From a bacterium (GTDB taxonomy: Bacteria > Actinomycetota > Acidimicrobiia > Spongiisociales > Spongiisociaceae): DNA of 61,867 nt. The stretch's first letter is position 1. Every line of letters starts with the position of its first letter. Under the pieces are notes generated by a model, which did not search any database, was not told the DNA's origin, and was given only the letters and a program-made list of their open reading frames with translations. A program made the position numbers and the translations under genes. The DNA lies in contig JAPPFW010000004.1 in NCBI GenBank assembly GCA_028821575.1, positions 1-61,867 of the forward strand. The letters run 5' to 3'. Of the stretch, positions 17,152 through 26,311 are shown piece by piece.

Positions 17152-18309
17152 CTAGTCGGCTCGCCAGGTCTTGACGGCGTCGGCGAGCCGCTTCACGCCT
17201 TCGAGGAGGGGTTCGGTGGCCGTAGCGAGCGAGATGCGGACGAAGGCGCCGCTGTCGGGACCGAACGTGGTCCCTGGCACCACCGCCACCCCGCGTTCCA
17301 GGACCAGTCGCCGGGCGAACTCGAGGTCGCTCAGGCCGCTTCCGCTCACGTCGGCCATCAGGTAGAAGGCGCCCGTCGGGCGCACGTAGGGGATGCCTTC
17401 CCGTGCCAGGAGGTCCACCACGACATCCCGCCGCTCGTGGTAGGCCTTACGCATCTCTGCGACCATCTCCTGCGGACCGGTGATGGCGGCCACCGCAGCC
17501 TTCTGCGCCGGGGCGTTGACGCATGAGGTGATGGGCTCCTGAGCTTTGATCACGCTCTCGGTCAGACCGGGGGGCGACACCAGGTAGCCGACCCGCCATC
17601 CTGTCATGGCGTAGGTCTTGGAGAAGCTGAAGAAGGTGATCACCCGTCCATCCGGGTCGAGCGGCCCGGCTGACACGAACGGTTCGTCGAACCAGATCTC
17701 GTCATACACCTCATCTGAGAGGACCCAGAGATCGTACTGACGGGCGAGTTCGATCAGTTCCTCCAGCGAGTGGCGGTCGGTGGTGGCGCCCGTAGGGTTT
17801 CCCGGCGAGTTCAGGAGCAGTGCCTTAGTCCGATCGGTGATGTGGGGCTCGATACGGGCCGCGTTGGGCACGAAGCCGTCCTCGGCCGCAAGAGGGAACC
17901 GCACCGCTCGTATCCCCAGCAGTTCGGTCATGAGAAGGTAGTTGGGCCAGCAGGGGTCGCTGACGAGCAACTCGGTTCCCGGGTCGGCGACCGCGGCCAT
18001 GACGCTGTAGACACCGACCACCGCGCCAGGCGTCACCACGATCTGGTCGGGGGAGGCGTCGATGCTGTTCCGCTCCCGGACCTTGCCGGCGAGTACTTCC
18101 CTCAGCTCCCCTATCCCGGCGTTCGGCGTGTAACGGGTGAAACCGTCGAGGGCAGCCTGGTGGGCGGCTTCGACGATGTGTTCTGGCGTGGGGAAGTTCG
18201 GCTCGCCGACCTCGAGGTGGATGGGGTCGTTCACAGTCCAGGCGAGTTCCATGATCTCGCGGATCCCGGAGCGGGGCAATGACTCGACGGCTCGCGACGG
18301 CCTCACCAT
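17152..18309 (-). CDS. Aminotransferase class I/II (PLP fold type I)
   Basis: This 385-aa enzyme has NSPGNPTG at about 167-174, the SDEVYDEIWF segment at about 198-207, the PLP-binding lysine 231 in SFSKTYAMTGWRVGY, and a late FVRIS with the carboxylate-binding arginine. It resembles aspartate- or alanine-type aminotransferases of the Ialpha/Igamma groups. The frame is open further upstream, but the ATG at 18309 overlaps the acetamidase gene by seven bases and matches the family N-terminus. It is the last gene of an operon running ATPase F, aldolase, acetamidase, aminotransferase. Confidence 0.9.
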   Translation of the reverse strand: MVRPSRAVESLPRSGIREIMELAWTVNDPIHLEVGEPNFPTPEHIVEAAHQAALDGFTRYTPNAGIGELREVLAGKVRERNSIDASPDQIVVTPGAVVGVYSVMAAVADPGTELLVSDPCWPNYLLMTELLGIRAVRFPLAAEDGFVPNAARIEPHITDRTKALLLNSPGNPTGATTDRHSLEELIELARQYDLWVLSDEVYDEIWFDEPFVSAGPLDPDGRVITFFSFSKTYAMTGWRVGYLVSPPGLTESVIKAQEPITSCVNAPAQKAAVAAITGPQEMVAEMRKAYHERRDVVVDLLAREGIPYVRPTGAFYLMADVSGSGLSDLEFARRLVLERGVAVVPGTTFGPDSGAFVRISLATATEPLLEGVKRLADAVKTWRAD

Positions 18310-19223
18310 GTGCGGTCCTCCTCCACGTAGCGTCGCTCTATCCGGGCCAGCGCCGAGTACACGGGCGGTACCACCTGACCCACCCTTACGGTACCCACCG
18401 CGCCTAGCAGGCGGTAGGCCTCTGCCAGGGTGAACCGCCCGGAGCGCCGCATACGACTGGCCAGGTCGTCGTATGCGGCCCTTACCAGGTCTTCCAGGTG
18501 CCCCGGTCCGGGCGCAACGCTGCCCCAGTCGGTGGGCGTGTTCACCTGCGGGAGGTGCGAGAAGCCGATCTGGTCGGGGTCGCGACGGTAGAGGCGCAAC
18601 GTGACGTCGGCTTGGCATTCGATGGCCGAGCGGTGGATCTCGGCATCTCCCTGCGCAAGGTGCGCATCGCCGAGTGACACAAGCGCCCCGTTCACGTGGG
18701 ATCGCATGACGACCCTGGCGCCGGCCCGGATATCGGGCAGGTCCACGTTTCCGAGGAAGTCCCTGCCTTGGCGGAAGGAGAGCACGGGTTCCGTGGCCGG
18801 CGCGACACCGATGGTGCCGACGAAGGGTTGGTAGGGGACCATGACCGGGCCCTTGCGAGTGGGTATCTCCACACGGTCGCCCCGGCGATGGCAGATGACA
18901 GTCTCCGCCGCCAGCGTCGGGTGGAGGGTGGGAGTGGTGTTCATGTGGCCGAAGCCGGTTACCGGAGCGCCCTCGACGTGTTCGATGCGAACCTCGATAC
19001 AGTCTCCCGATGTCACACCTTCGACGTAGATCGGCCCGGTCACCGGGTTGGCGCCACCGATACGTTCCATCACCTCGTCAAGGGTCTCGTAGACGACTTC
19101 GGGGCCGGTGATCGTCCCGCTGTGGGCATCCTGGGTCTCAACCACGATCGACTCCCCGGGTGCGATGCTGATCGCCGGTTCGGCGGAGGCGTCGAACTCG
19201 AAACGTGTCATGTCCCGCGTCAC
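18303..19223 (-). CDS. Acetamidase/formamidase family protein
   Basis: This 306-aa protein is of the FmdA/AmdA family, recognised by SGDCIEVRIEHVEG, GHMNTTPT, the conserved central DLPDIRAGARV and SLGDAHLAQGDAEI. Family members hydrolyse short-chain amides to ammonia and acid. A GTG at 19223 overlaps the aldolase stop as GTGA, and an ATG at 19211 is the alternative start. The coupled genes suggest release of nitrogen from an amide, with the keto or amino acid product then handled by the aldolase and aminotransferase. Confidence 0.85.
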   Translation of the reverse strand: MTRDMTRFEFDASAEPAISIAPGESIVVETQDAHSGTITGPEVVYETLDEVMERIGGANPVTGPIYVEGVTSGDCIEVRIEHVEGAPVTGFGHMNTTPTLHPTLAAETVICHRRGDRVEIPTRKGPVMVPYQPFVGTIGVAPATEPVLSFRQGRDFLGNVDLPDIRAGARVVMRSHVNGALVSLGDAHLAQGDAEIHRSAIECQADVTLRLYRRDPDQIGFSHLPQVNTPTDWGSVAPGPGHLEDLVRAAYDDLASRMRRSGRFTLAEAYRLLGAVGTVRVGQVVPPVYSALARIERRYVEEDRTW

Positions 19224-20008
19224 TCGCCGGATCGCTTCACCCCTTCCACGAAGGTGCGCATCGCCCGCCCGAACAACCCGACATCACCGCAGGCGATCAG
19301 GCGGGCGCCCCGGGCGACGTACCTGGCTGCAAAGGCGGCATCGGGTGCCGGCACACCGAACGCGATCCCGTTGGCGTCGCAGGCGGCCTGGATCTCCATG
19401 GCGCACGAGACGACCGAGGGGTGGTCCCACTCGCCGGAAACACCCAGGTCGACGGTGAGGTCCGACAGCCCGGCCAGTATGCAGTCGATTCCCGGAACCG
19501 CGGCGATCGATCCCACGTTCCGCACGGCCTCGACCGACTCGATCTGGACCGAGACGAACGTCGCCCGGTTGGCCGCCTCGGTGAACTCCCCCAGAGGCAT
19601 CCGTAGGCCGAATCCGGTCCGGCGACCACCGGCGGTCCCTCGCGTGCCTCCCGACCCGTACCGGGTGGCCGCCACGACTGCCCGGGCGGTGGCCGGGGTC
19701 TCCACCTGGGCCACCATGACACCGTGGGCGCCGATGTCGAGCGCCCTCGTGATCAGGTCCCGCGCCGGGTTGGACAGCCGCAGGACCGGGACGGTTCCGG
19801 CCGACTCGGCCGCCAGTGCCATGACGCCCGCCCGCTCCCAGGTGATGGTGCTGTGCTCCATGTCGATCAGCAGGAAGTCGCAGCCGGCGTGCGCGCAGAG
19901 TTCGGCCAGCTCCATGCCCGGCAGCCGGAGGAACATGCCCACGGCTACTCCGCCCTCGGAGAGGATGGTCTTGAGTGGATTGCCGTCCCGGATGTCGACG
20001 AAGCCCAC
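19220..20008 (-). CDS. HpcH/HpaI-family aldolase
   Basis: This 262-aa TIM-barrel enzyme has LLIDMEHS (acid/base and metal residues near 49-52), VLRL with the substrate arginine near 76, VSVQIESVEAV with a metal-binding Glu, and AGLSDLTVDLG with the second acidic ligand. Class II pyruvate-dependent aldolases of this type cleave 2-keto-4-hydroxy acids. It starts 12 bases after the ATPase F stop and its TGA overlaps the acetamidase start, so it is in the same operon. The exact substrate is unknown. Confidence 0.85.
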   Translation of the reverse strand: MGFVDIRDGNPLKTILSEGGVAVGMFLRLPGMELAELCAHAGCDFLLIDMEHSTITWERAGVMALAAESAGTVPVLRLSNPARDLITRALDIGAHGVMVAQVETPATARAVVAATRYGSGGTRGTAGGRRTGFGLRMPLGEFTEAANRATFVSVQIESVEAVRNVGSIAAVPGIDCILAGLSDLTVDLGVSGEWDHPSVVSCAMEIQAACDANGIAFGVPAPDAAFAARYVARGARLIACGDVGLFGRAMRTFVEGVKRSGE

Positions 20009-20020
20009 GCCCGCGGACTC

Positions 20021-21043
20021 TCAGATGATCGACTTCACTTCGGCGAAGTGGCACGCCACCCGGTGGCCCGGTGCCTGCTCCTGGAGGGCCGGTTCCTCGG
20101 TCCGGCATATCTCCTTGTCCTTCCCGATGGGGCAACGGGTGTGGAAGCGGCATCCCGAGGGAGGATTCAGGGGGCTGGGGACGTCTCCCTCCAGCAGTAT
20201 GCGGGACCGCTGCCGCTGGATCCTGGGATTCGGCGTGGGGACCGCAGATAGCAGGGCATGCGTGTAGGGGTGCATGGGGCGTGCGAACAACTCGTCGGTG
20301 CCGGCCTGCTCGACGATCTTCCCCAGGTACATGACCGCCGTGTCGTCGCATATGTGGCGGACCACGGCCAGGTCGTGGGCGATGAACAGGTAGGTGAGGC
20401 CGAGCCGGTCCTGCAGTTCCTCCAGCAGGTTCAGAACCTGGGCCTGGATCGACACGTCGAGAGCCGAGACGGGTTCGTCGAGGATCAGGAAGCCAGGGTT
20501 GAGAGCCAGCGCCCGTGCCACACCGATTCGCTGGCGCTGCCCGCCGGAGAACTCGTGGGGATAGCGGTCGGCCACGTTGGGATTCATCCCGACCAGGCCC
20601 AGGAGTTCCCCCACCCGCTCTGCCCGGTCGGACCGCGACATGTCGGTATGGACATGCAGCAGCTCGCCGATGGCGGCGCCGACCGACATGCGCGGGTTGA
20701 GCGAGGCGAACGGGTCCTGGAAGACGATCTGCATGTGACGCCGGAGTTCCCGCAGCTGCTTGCGGTCGGCGGCGATGACATCGATCTGCTCGGAGCCACC
20801 CCCTTCGAGCGGGCGCCGGAGCACCACCTCCCCGGAGGTCGGTTCGATCAGCCGGAGGATGCTCCGGGCCGTGGTCGACTTTCCGCAGCCCGACTCACCG
20901 ACCAGACCGAGGGTGCTTCCGGATCGGATGTCGAAGGACAGGCCCGCCACGGCCGACACCTCGCCCTTCTCGCCGCCGAAGACGCCCCCGCCGACGATGA
21001 AGGTCTTGACTAGATCACGGACGGAGAGGGCGGCGGCGTCCAT
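20021..21043 (-). CDS. ABC transporter ATPase, DppF/OppF-like
   Basis: This 340-aa ATPase has Walker A GESGCGKS at about 49-56, FSGGQRQR as signature, [11 protein letters not shown] as Walker B, and the C-terminal GCRFHTRCP segment of peptide-type importers. A TTG at 21049 is possible, but the ATG at 21043 is the more likely start. It sits apart from any permease. It most likely pairs with the DppD-like ATPase at 13898-14914 to complete that importer, linking the two operons functionally. Confidence 0.9.
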   Translation of the reverse strand: MDAAALSVRDLVKTFIVGGGVFGGEKGEVSAVAGLSFDIRSGSTLGLVGESGCGKSTTARSILRLIEPTSGEVVLRRPLEGGGSEQIDVIAADRKQLRELRRHMQIVFQDPFASLNPRMSVGAAIGELLHVHTDMSRSDRAERVGELLGLVGMNPNVADRYPHEFSGGQRQRIGVARALALNPGFLILDEPVSALDVSIQAQVLNLLEELQDRLGLTYLFIAHDLAVVRHICDDTAVMYLGKIVEQAGTDELFARPMHPYTHALLSAVPTPNPRIQRQRSRILLEGDVPSPLNPPSGCRFHTRCPIGKDKEICRTEEPALQEQAPGHRVACHFAEVKSII

Positions 21044-21246
21044 GGTCAAGCTCGGATGTCTCGGGGGTCGGCGGCACGCATACGGCCGTCATTCTACGCC
21101 GCCTCCCGCTCGGGTTGTCACCCTTTCCTATGGCCGGGACCCGCGGGTGCCGCTCGATCCGGACCCGGGTCCCGGTTCGGCGGATAGTATGTTGCGAGCA
21201 CGCGCCGGCAAGGGCGGCGCTTACCGGCGAACAGAAAGGCATGCGG

Positions 21247-21786
21247 ATGGCTGAGGATTTCCGGGGGAGGCTGGGAGGCTTGGACGGTCACGAGTTCGAG
21301 CAGTTCCTGGACGGCGACTATCTGGCCCGGGTAGCGTGCCTGACACCCGACGGCGCTCCCTACGTGATACCCCTCTGGTACCAGTGGGATGGCAGGGCGA
21401 TGTGGCTGGTCGGTCGCCAGCGAGCGGTCTGGTGCGAGTACATGAAGAACGATCCCCGGGTCTCCCTGGTCGTCGATGCTCCGCACAGCGAGCCCGACGA
21501 GTCCGGCCGCAGCATGGAGATCCCAAAGGTCATCATCCAGGGCAACGCCGAGATCGTTGAGGAGCCCAACGTGGGCGGTATGTGGGTACAGGTCGCCGAA
21601 GAAATGTCCTACCGGTATCTCGGGCCGAACGGTCCCGAGTACCTGACCGGAACGATCAACCAACCACGCTGGCTCATCAAGATCGTTCCCACGGAGATCA
21701 CCAGCTGGCAGGGCGTCGGTTGGGCCCGCCGCTACTGGGTCGAGGGCACCGGCGGCGCGACCTACGAGCAGGCCCACGGCGGCTAG
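21247..21786 (+). CDS. Pyridoxamine 5'-phosphate oxidase-like flavin-binding split-barrel protein
   Basis: This 179-aa protein has the FMN/F420 split-barrel pattern: LARVACLTPDGAPYVIPLWY near the N-terminus, WLVGRQRAVWCEYMKNDPRV in the middle, and VIIQGNAEIVEE as a later strand. Two ATGs lie six bases apart, and the second at 21247 has the better distance to AAAGG. It probably binds FMN or F420 and reduces a small molecule. It is divergent from the ATPase F operon. Confidence 0.8.
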   Translation: MAEDFRGRLGGLDGHEFEQFLDGDYLARVACLTPDGAPYVIPLWYQWDGRAMWLVGRQRAVWCEYMKNDPRVSLVVDAPHSEPDESGRSMEIPKVIIQGNAEIVEEPNVGGMWVQVAEEMSYRYLGPNGPEYLTGTINQPRWLIKIVPTEITSWQGVGWARRYWVEGTGGATYEQAHGG

Positions 21787-21910
21787 TGGTCAGTGGATGG
21801 TAGCTAGGACGATCCTGTAATGATAACAATCTGTTACGACTCTCACTGATTACCAGCCACAAGCTACAAGTCACTAGGCATAGTGGCATTGTTCGTTTAT
21901 GGTGTTGGGT

Positions 21911-22285
21911 ATGGCTGTAGAAGGTGTTGAACTCGAGGTATGGGAGCTTCCTCCGCCCGAGACTGATCGTGACCTGTTCAGGTTGGCACGCGCCTTCGGA
22001 TGCGAACCTCTCGACGTTACTCCGCCCTCGGAGGATGGGGTTGAGGATGGCGCCCGCACTTACGTGATCGACTTCTCCAAGGCAGATCCCCGAACGATCG
22101 AGGAACTGGGCTGGGACGGTAATTGGGAACCCGTCGAGGAGACGCCCGCCGAGCGGGCGAAGCGCCTGAAGGACGGCATGGCCGCGATGGCCGAATACGA
22201 GGCGGAATACGGGGCATTCACTGCTGACGAGAAAGCGTGGGCCAGAGGAGTCATGGCGAGCTTGGGTATAGGTGTTGACGGCTGA
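21911..22285 (+). CDS. Putative antitoxin paired with a PIN toxin
   Basis: The protein (124 aa from ATG 21911; an ATG at 21899 adds four residues) ends two bases before a PIN-domain gene, the arrangement of a toxin-antitoxin pair. Its C-terminal half, AERAKRLKDGM to YGAFTADEKAWA, is charged and helical and resembles the toxin-wrapping tails of VapB-type antitoxins. The N-terminal half, with VWELPPPETDRDLFRLARAF, is not an obvious AbrB, RHH or Phd domain. The heptamer-rich DNA before it carries no clear promoter. Confidence 0.6.
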   Translation: MAVEGVELEVWELPPPETDRDLFRLARAFGCEPLDVTPPSEDGVEDGARTYVIDFSKADPRTIEELGWDGNWEPVEETPAERAKRLKDGMAAMAEYEAEYGAFTADEKAWARGVMASLGIGVDG

Positions 22286-22287
22286 GC

Positions 22288-22662
22288 ATGGGAGGTCTGA
22301 CCTACGACACGGGTGCCTTGATCGCCGCCGAACGAAACGACCGACGAACCTGGCGGTTGCACGACGGTGCGATTTCACAAGGGCTGAAGCCGACGGTACC
22401 AGCGGGGGTGTTGGCCCAGGCATGGCGCGGAGGACCCCAGCCGAGGCTGTCCCAATTCCTGAGAGGTTGCCACATCGAGGCCTTGGATGAGCAGTTGGCC
22501 CGCTTGGTGGGGGCGAAGTCCCAGGCGCATGCGTCGCCGGATATCGTGGATGTGTCTGTCGTCGTGAGTGCCCGGCCCCGGGGCGATACTGTTGTCACAG
22601 GGGACCGCCGCCATGTGGTTCCGCTGGCCGGATCACTCGGCGTGCCAGTCGTATTGGTCTGA
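22288..22662 (+). CDS. PIN-domain ribonuclease toxin (VapC-like)
   Basis: This 124-aa protein has the first catalytic acid in LTYDTGALIAAER, a later acid in SPDIVDVSVVV, and the terminal TVVTGDRRH segment, matching the three-acid PIN active site. It probably cleaves RNA when its partner at 21911 is degraded. It lies two bases after the antitoxin stop. A heptamer array begins 15 bases beyond its stop. Confidence 0.8.
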   Translation: MGGLTYDTGALIAAERNDRRTWRLHDGAISQGLKPTVPAGVLAQAWRGGPQPRLSQFLRGCHIEALDEQLARLVGAKSQAHASPDIVDVSVVVSARPRGDTVVTGDRRHVVPLAGSLGVPVVLV

Positions 22663-22676
22663 ATCCACACGTATCC

Positions 22677-22732
22677 GGTCAGTGGTCAGTGGTCAGTGGT
22701 CAGTGGTCAGTGGTCAGTGGTCAGTGGTCAGC
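22677..22732 (+). repeat. Tandem heptamer array (GGTCAGT)
   Basis: Seven perfect GGTCAGT units and one GGTCAGC follow the PIN toxin stop. Beyond them a looser stretch of ACCACCAGCTACCAACC runs up to the convergent hydrolase gene. The unit differs from the array at 4391 but the period is the same. Confidence 0.95.
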
Positions 22733-22764
22733 ATAAACCAGTACTAACCACCAGCTACCAACCA

Positions 22765-23583
22765 CTAGCCAAGCCGTTTCAGCCAGCCGAGGGTGAACGC
22801 GTTCCACTCGTCCACCATCTCGTAGAACGCGATGTGGCTGGACGCCGGGCCTGTGAAGACGTGCATGGTCGAACCGGGTATGCGCCGCTGCACCTCGAGG
22901 CCGTAGCGGGTGGGCACCTGCCAGTCGACCTCTCCGGATGTGATCAGCGTGGGAACTGAGATGCGGTGGAGACGGTCGAGGGTGTCATGGGTCCTGTCGG
23001 CGTGGAAGTGCCCCATCATTCCCTCCTTGCTGGGAGGATTGGGGTTCTCGAAGACGAATCCCCGCTCGAAGGCCTCGACCTCGTCGGGTCGCTCGTTGAT
23101 GAACTGCGGGCTCGCCACCCAGAGCAGGGCGGTGCGTATGTACATGGCGTAGTCGCCGTGGAGAACCGGTAGCTCGTTGGTGTCGATCATCCTTATGAAC
23201 CACTCGTCCGAGCGGCCCCAGGTGCAGTGGAGCTGGACCGAGGCCACCTTGGCGGGATGGTTGATGGTCAACTCCTGGGCTGTGGCGCTCCCTAGGGAAA
23301 GGCCGGAGACGTGGGCCCGGTCTACGCCTATGTGATCGAGCAGAGCGGCTGCGTCGTCCCCGAGGATCTCCATCGAGTAGCTCCGGGGATCGGGAGGTCG
23401 GGTTGACTGCCCGGTGCCGCGGGCATCGTATGCGATCACGGTGTAGTGATCGCGGTACGCCGCAACCTGTCCGGCCCAGGTGGAGTGATCGGCTGCCGTC
23501 CCCATGATCAGGAGCAGCGGATCGCCGGAACCCTCGATCTCGTAGTACATGTCGATGCCGGTGGGCAGCGATGCGAACGGCAT
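22765..23583 (-). CDS. Alpha/beta-hydrolase
   Basis: This 272-aa protein has the GLSLGS nucleophile elbow (Ser near residue 96), AYDARGTGQS on the preceding strand, TSGEVDW with the likely acid, and SSHIAFYE with the likely catalytic His. It fits the group that includes 3-oxoadipate enol-lactonase and related C-C or ester hydrolases. A heptamer array lies just upstream of its start. The zinc alcohol dehydrogenase gene ends 41 bases upstream, so they may share a transcript. Confidence 0.85.
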   Translation of the reverse strand: MPFASLPTGIDMYYEIEGSGDPLLLIMGTAADHSTWAGQVAAYRDHYTVIAYDARGTGQSTRPPDPRSYSMEILGDDAAALLDHIGVDRAHVSGLSLGSATAQELTINHPAKVASVQLHCTWGRSDEWFIRMIDTNELPVLHGDYAMYIRTALLWVASPQFINERPDEVEAFERGFVFENPNPPSKEGMMGHFHADRTHDTLDRLHRISVPTLITSGEVDWQVPTRYGLEVQRRIPGSTMHVFTGPASSHIAFYEMVDEWNAFTLGWLKRLG

Positions 23584-23592
23584 GGTGAACTC

Positions 23593-23618
23593 CTGGTGGC
23601 TGGTGGCTGGTGGCTGGT
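23593..23618 (+). repeat. Short heptamer array (GGCTGGT)
   Basis: Three full GGCTGGT units and a partial one lie between the hydrolase start and the alcohol dehydrogenase stop. The unit is identical to that of the array at 4391, some 19 kb away. Confidence 0.85.
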
Positions 23619-23624
23619 TTCGGT

Positions 23625-24626
23625 CTAAGGTGGGGCGGCGCCGGTGGACATCATGATCTTGACGTCCGTACGCCTCTGGGTGGCCAGGTCCTCGAACGCG
23701 GCGGCGATGTCCTCGAAGCTCTCCACGCTGCCGATCAACGGTTCGAGGTCCAGCCCTCCGGTAGCCAGATAACCGGCGGCCTCCCGGAACACCTCATCGG
23801 GATAGCAGAAGCTTCCGACGATCACCCGCTCGGCGACCACGACGTCGAAGAGGGGGATCTCCACCGCGGGAAGCCCGAGGCCCACGAAGCAGATAACCCC
23901 CGCCTTGGGAACGCTACGGATAGCGGCGAAGGCTGTCGCCGAAATGCCGACCGCGTCGAAGGAGACCTCGAAGGGACCGGCTGCTTCCACCTCGTCCGGA
24001 CGCAGCGCCTCAAACCCTGCCGACGCGGCCAGCGAGCGCCGTTCGGCGATCGGGTCCGACACCGCTACGCGCATTGCACCCTCTAGGCGGCACGTCTGGG
24101 CGATCGACTGGCCGATCATCCCCCCACCGACTACCAGGACGGACTGTCCGGAGCGGACCCCGGCCCTCCGCGTGGCCTGCAGCGCCACCGCCATCGGTTC
24201 TACCCCGGCCCCCCAGAGGAGGCTCAGGTTCCCGAGCGGTACGAGCCGGCCGGCGGGGATGACCATCGCGTCGGCGAACGCGCCCTGTATCTCCGGGGTG
24301 ACCCCGATCACGCGCAGGACGGCGCAATGGTTCTCCGGCCCGTGCCCGCACGATCCGTCGCAGGGCAGGCTCGGATTGAAGGTGACCGGGAGACCGATCG
24401 CCAGATCGGTCACCCCGGGACCGACCGCTTCGACCCATCCGCTGGCCTCGTGTCCCATGATCATTCCCGGCAACCTGCGCCCCGACTCGCCCGTGTAACC
24501 ATGGAGGTCGGAGCCGCAGATACCGACGTAGGCCATCCGGATGCGCACCTCTCCGGCGCCGGGGTCGGGCTTGGGGCGTCTCTCCACGTGGAAACGATGC
24601 CGGCCGTCGAAGACCAACACCCGCAT
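23625..24626 (-). CDS. Zinc-dependent alcohol dehydrogenase, MDR superfamily
   Basis: This 333-aa enzyme has the catalytic-zinc ligands CGSDLHG (Cys37) and MGHEASG (His59, Glu60), a reduced structural-zinc lobe with cysteines near 89, 93 and 101, and the Rossmann motif VVGGGMIGQS near 164. It resembles sorbitol/threonine dehydrogenases. The frame is open upstream, but those codons are made of the heptamer repeat and cannot be genuine protein, so the start at 24626 is chosen. It lacks one of the four usual structural cysteines. Confidence 0.85.
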   Translation of the reverse strand: MRVLVFDGRHRFHVERRPKPDPGAGEVRIRMAYVGICGSDLHGYTGESGRRLPGMIMGHEASGWVEAVGPGVTDLAIGLPVTFNPSLPCDGSCGHGPENHCAVLRVIGVTPEIQGAFADAMVIPAGRLVPLGNLSLLWGAGVEPMAVALQATRRAGVRSGQSVLVVGGGMIGQSIAQTCRLEGAMRVAVSDPIAERRSLAASAGFEALRPDEVEAAGPFEVSFDAVGISATAFAAIRSVPKAGVICFVGLGLPAVEIPLFDVVVAERVIVGSFCYPDEVFREAAGYLATGGLDLEPLIGSVESFEDIAAAFEDLATQRRTDVKIMMSTGAAPP

Positions 24627-24635
24627 GTCTGCTTT

Positions 24636-24684
24636 AGGTGTTGGGTGTTGGGTGCTAGGTGTCATGGGTTGGGTGTTGGGAGTT
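24636..24684 (+). repeat. Tandem heptamer array (GGGTGTT type)
   Basis: Seven consecutive heptads, AGGTGTT, GGGTGTT, GGGTGCT, AGGTGTC, ATGGGTT, GGGTGTT and GGGAGTT, fill the gap between the amidase stop and the alcohol dehydrogenase start. Unit drift is visible while the register is kept. Confidence 0.85.
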
Positions 24685-24716
24685 CGGGTACAGCGTGTCG
24701 GGTGCCGGGCTGCCGG

Positions 24717-26132
24717 TCATGCAGTCTCCACGTGTACGGGGGGACGGCGGGGGGTCCAGTCGGTGGCCGACTCGTATGCGGCGCCGATCTGGAGCACGGT
24801 CGCCTCTTCGAACGGGCGTCCCGCGATCTGGAGACCGGCCGGCAGTCCATTGCCGTCGAACCCGCAGGGCACGCTCAGCGCGGGCTGGCCGGAAAGGTTG
24901 AACGGAGCCGTCGTTCTCACGTAGGCCGCGGTCACATCCTCCACAACGCCTCCGCACTCCAATTGCTCGTCGCCGGCCGGCGCGGCGGTTGCAGGCAGGG
25001 TCGGGGTGACCACGGCATCCAGGTTGTGGTTTTCGAAGGCAGCGCGTAGACCGTCGCGGATCACCGAGCGCGCCTGCAGGCCCGTCAGGTAGTAGGACGA
25101 GGGAACCAACGTCCCGATGGTGAACAGATGCCGGATACCCGGCGAGATCGCCTCGGGGCGGTCGCGGAGCAGCCGCCGGTGATACGCGGCGGCCTCCGGC
25201 CCGACGATGGCGAACTCGGTCGCAAGGGTGCGGTCCAGTTCCGGTATGCGAAGGGGCGGGAGTTCGGCGCCCAGTGACCGGAGCACCTCGACCGCACGGC
25301 CGAACGAATCAGCCACCGCACCCTGCAAAGGCGCGAACGGCGCGTCCGCCAGCACACCGATCCGTAGTCCCTCCACGCCTCGACCGAGCCCGGCCGAGAA
25401 GTCCGGTACCGGAAGGCGGCTCGTCGCGGGGTCGGCGGGGTCGAAGCCGGCCATGGCCTGGAGGCTGGCGGCGCAGTCGGACACCGTGGCGGCGAGGGGA
25501 CCCAGGTGGTCCAGCGACCAGGCCAGCGATGCGACTCCGGCTCTTGAGACCCGCCCGAAGGTGGGCTTGAGGCCTGCCACCCCGCACACCGATGCCGGGA
25601 TCCTGATGGAGCCACCGGTGTCGCTTCCGAGCGCCATGGGGACCGCACCGGCAGCCACGGCTGCGCCCGAACCCCCGCTTGAGCCCCCGGGGAGGCGGTC
25701 CGTATCCCAGGGGTTGGCGGCCGGTGCGCTGTAGACGCCGCACGCCAACTCGTGGGTCGTGGTCTTCCCGACCATCACCGCCCCGGCCTCCCGGAGCCTG
25801 GTGACGACGGTCGCATCCGCCGATCGGGCCCGGTTTGAGAACGCAGGCGACCCGCACCGGGTAGGGAGCCCGGCCATGTCGATGATGTCCTTGATCCCTA
25901 CGGGGATCCCGGTGAGGGGACCTGCATCTCTCCCCGACTGCAGCAGGGCGTCGGCTGCTTCGGCGCCTGACAGGGCGCCGTCCCGATCGACCAGCACGAA
26001 TGCGTTCAGCCGATCGTTCACCCGCTCGATCCCGTCCAGCGCCCTCGTGGTCAACTCCACCGAGGACGTGGCGCCGCTCCTGAGTCTTGCGGCCGCTTCT
26101 GCGATCCAGCCTGCCGCGGGCACTATCGCCAC
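24717..26132 (-). CDS. Amidase (amidase-signature family)
   Basis: This 471-aa enzyme has the complete Ser-cisSer-Lys triad: Lys81 in IPVGIKD, the cis-Ser near 151 in PGGSSGGS, and the nucleophile Ser175 in SDTGGSIRIP. It starts at a GTG that overlaps the small ORF before it by ten bases. Such enzymes hydrolyse amides or carbamates of small organic molecules. The overlapping 62-residue partner resembles the GatC/AtzG-type small subunits that accompany some amidases. Confidence 0.9.
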   Translation of the reverse strand: MAIVPAAGWIAEAAARLRSGATSSVELTTRALDGIERVNDRLNAFVLVDRDGALSGAEAADALLQSGRDAGPLTGIPVGIKDIIDMAGLPTRCGSPAFSNRARSADATVVTRLREAGAVMVGKTTTHELACGVYSAPAANPWDTDRLPGGSSGGSGAAVAAGAVPMALGSDTGGSIRIPASVCGVAGLKPTFGRVSRAGVASLAWSLDHLGPLAATVSDCAASLQAMAGFDPADPATSRLPVPDFSAGLGRGVEGLRIGVLADAPFAPLQGAVADSFGRAVEVLRSLGAELPPLRIPELDRTLATEFAIVGPEAAAYHRRLLRDRPEAISPGIRHLFTIGTLVPSSYYLTGLQARSVIRDGLRAAFENHNLDAVVTPTLPATAAPAGDEQLECGGVVEDVTAAYVRTTAPFNLSGQPALSVPCGFDGNGLPAGLQIAGRPFEEATVLQIGAAYESATDWTPRRPPVHVETA

Positions 26133-26311
26133 TCCGGCTCGAATGTCGTTGCGTACTCGACGTCCCGGTTGTCCAGCAAGCGCTCCAGTTCTCTCCCATC
26201 CACCCGTGCGGCTGCCAACCCGTCGGCGACGGCCGCCACGTCGAAGGCGGGACCATCGAGCCCGCTCTGCCTCAGCAACTCCGCGACGCGGGAGCAGGTG
26301 AGGTCATCCAT
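26123..26311 (-). CDS. Small partner protein of the amidase (GatC/AtzG-like)
   Basis: The 62-aa protein begins MDDLTCSRVAELL and ends in an aromatic-acidic segment, EYATTFEPEWR. It overlaps the amidase by ten bases and the RidA gene by eight, so all three are translated in a coupled way. Its size, helical start and position match small subunits of amidase heterodimers such as AtzG/AtzE or GatC/GatA. I cannot confirm homology by eye. Confidence 0.55.
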   Translation of the reverse strand: MDDLTCSRVAELLRQSGLDGPAFDVAAVADGLAAARVDGRELERLLDNRDVEYATTFEPEWR

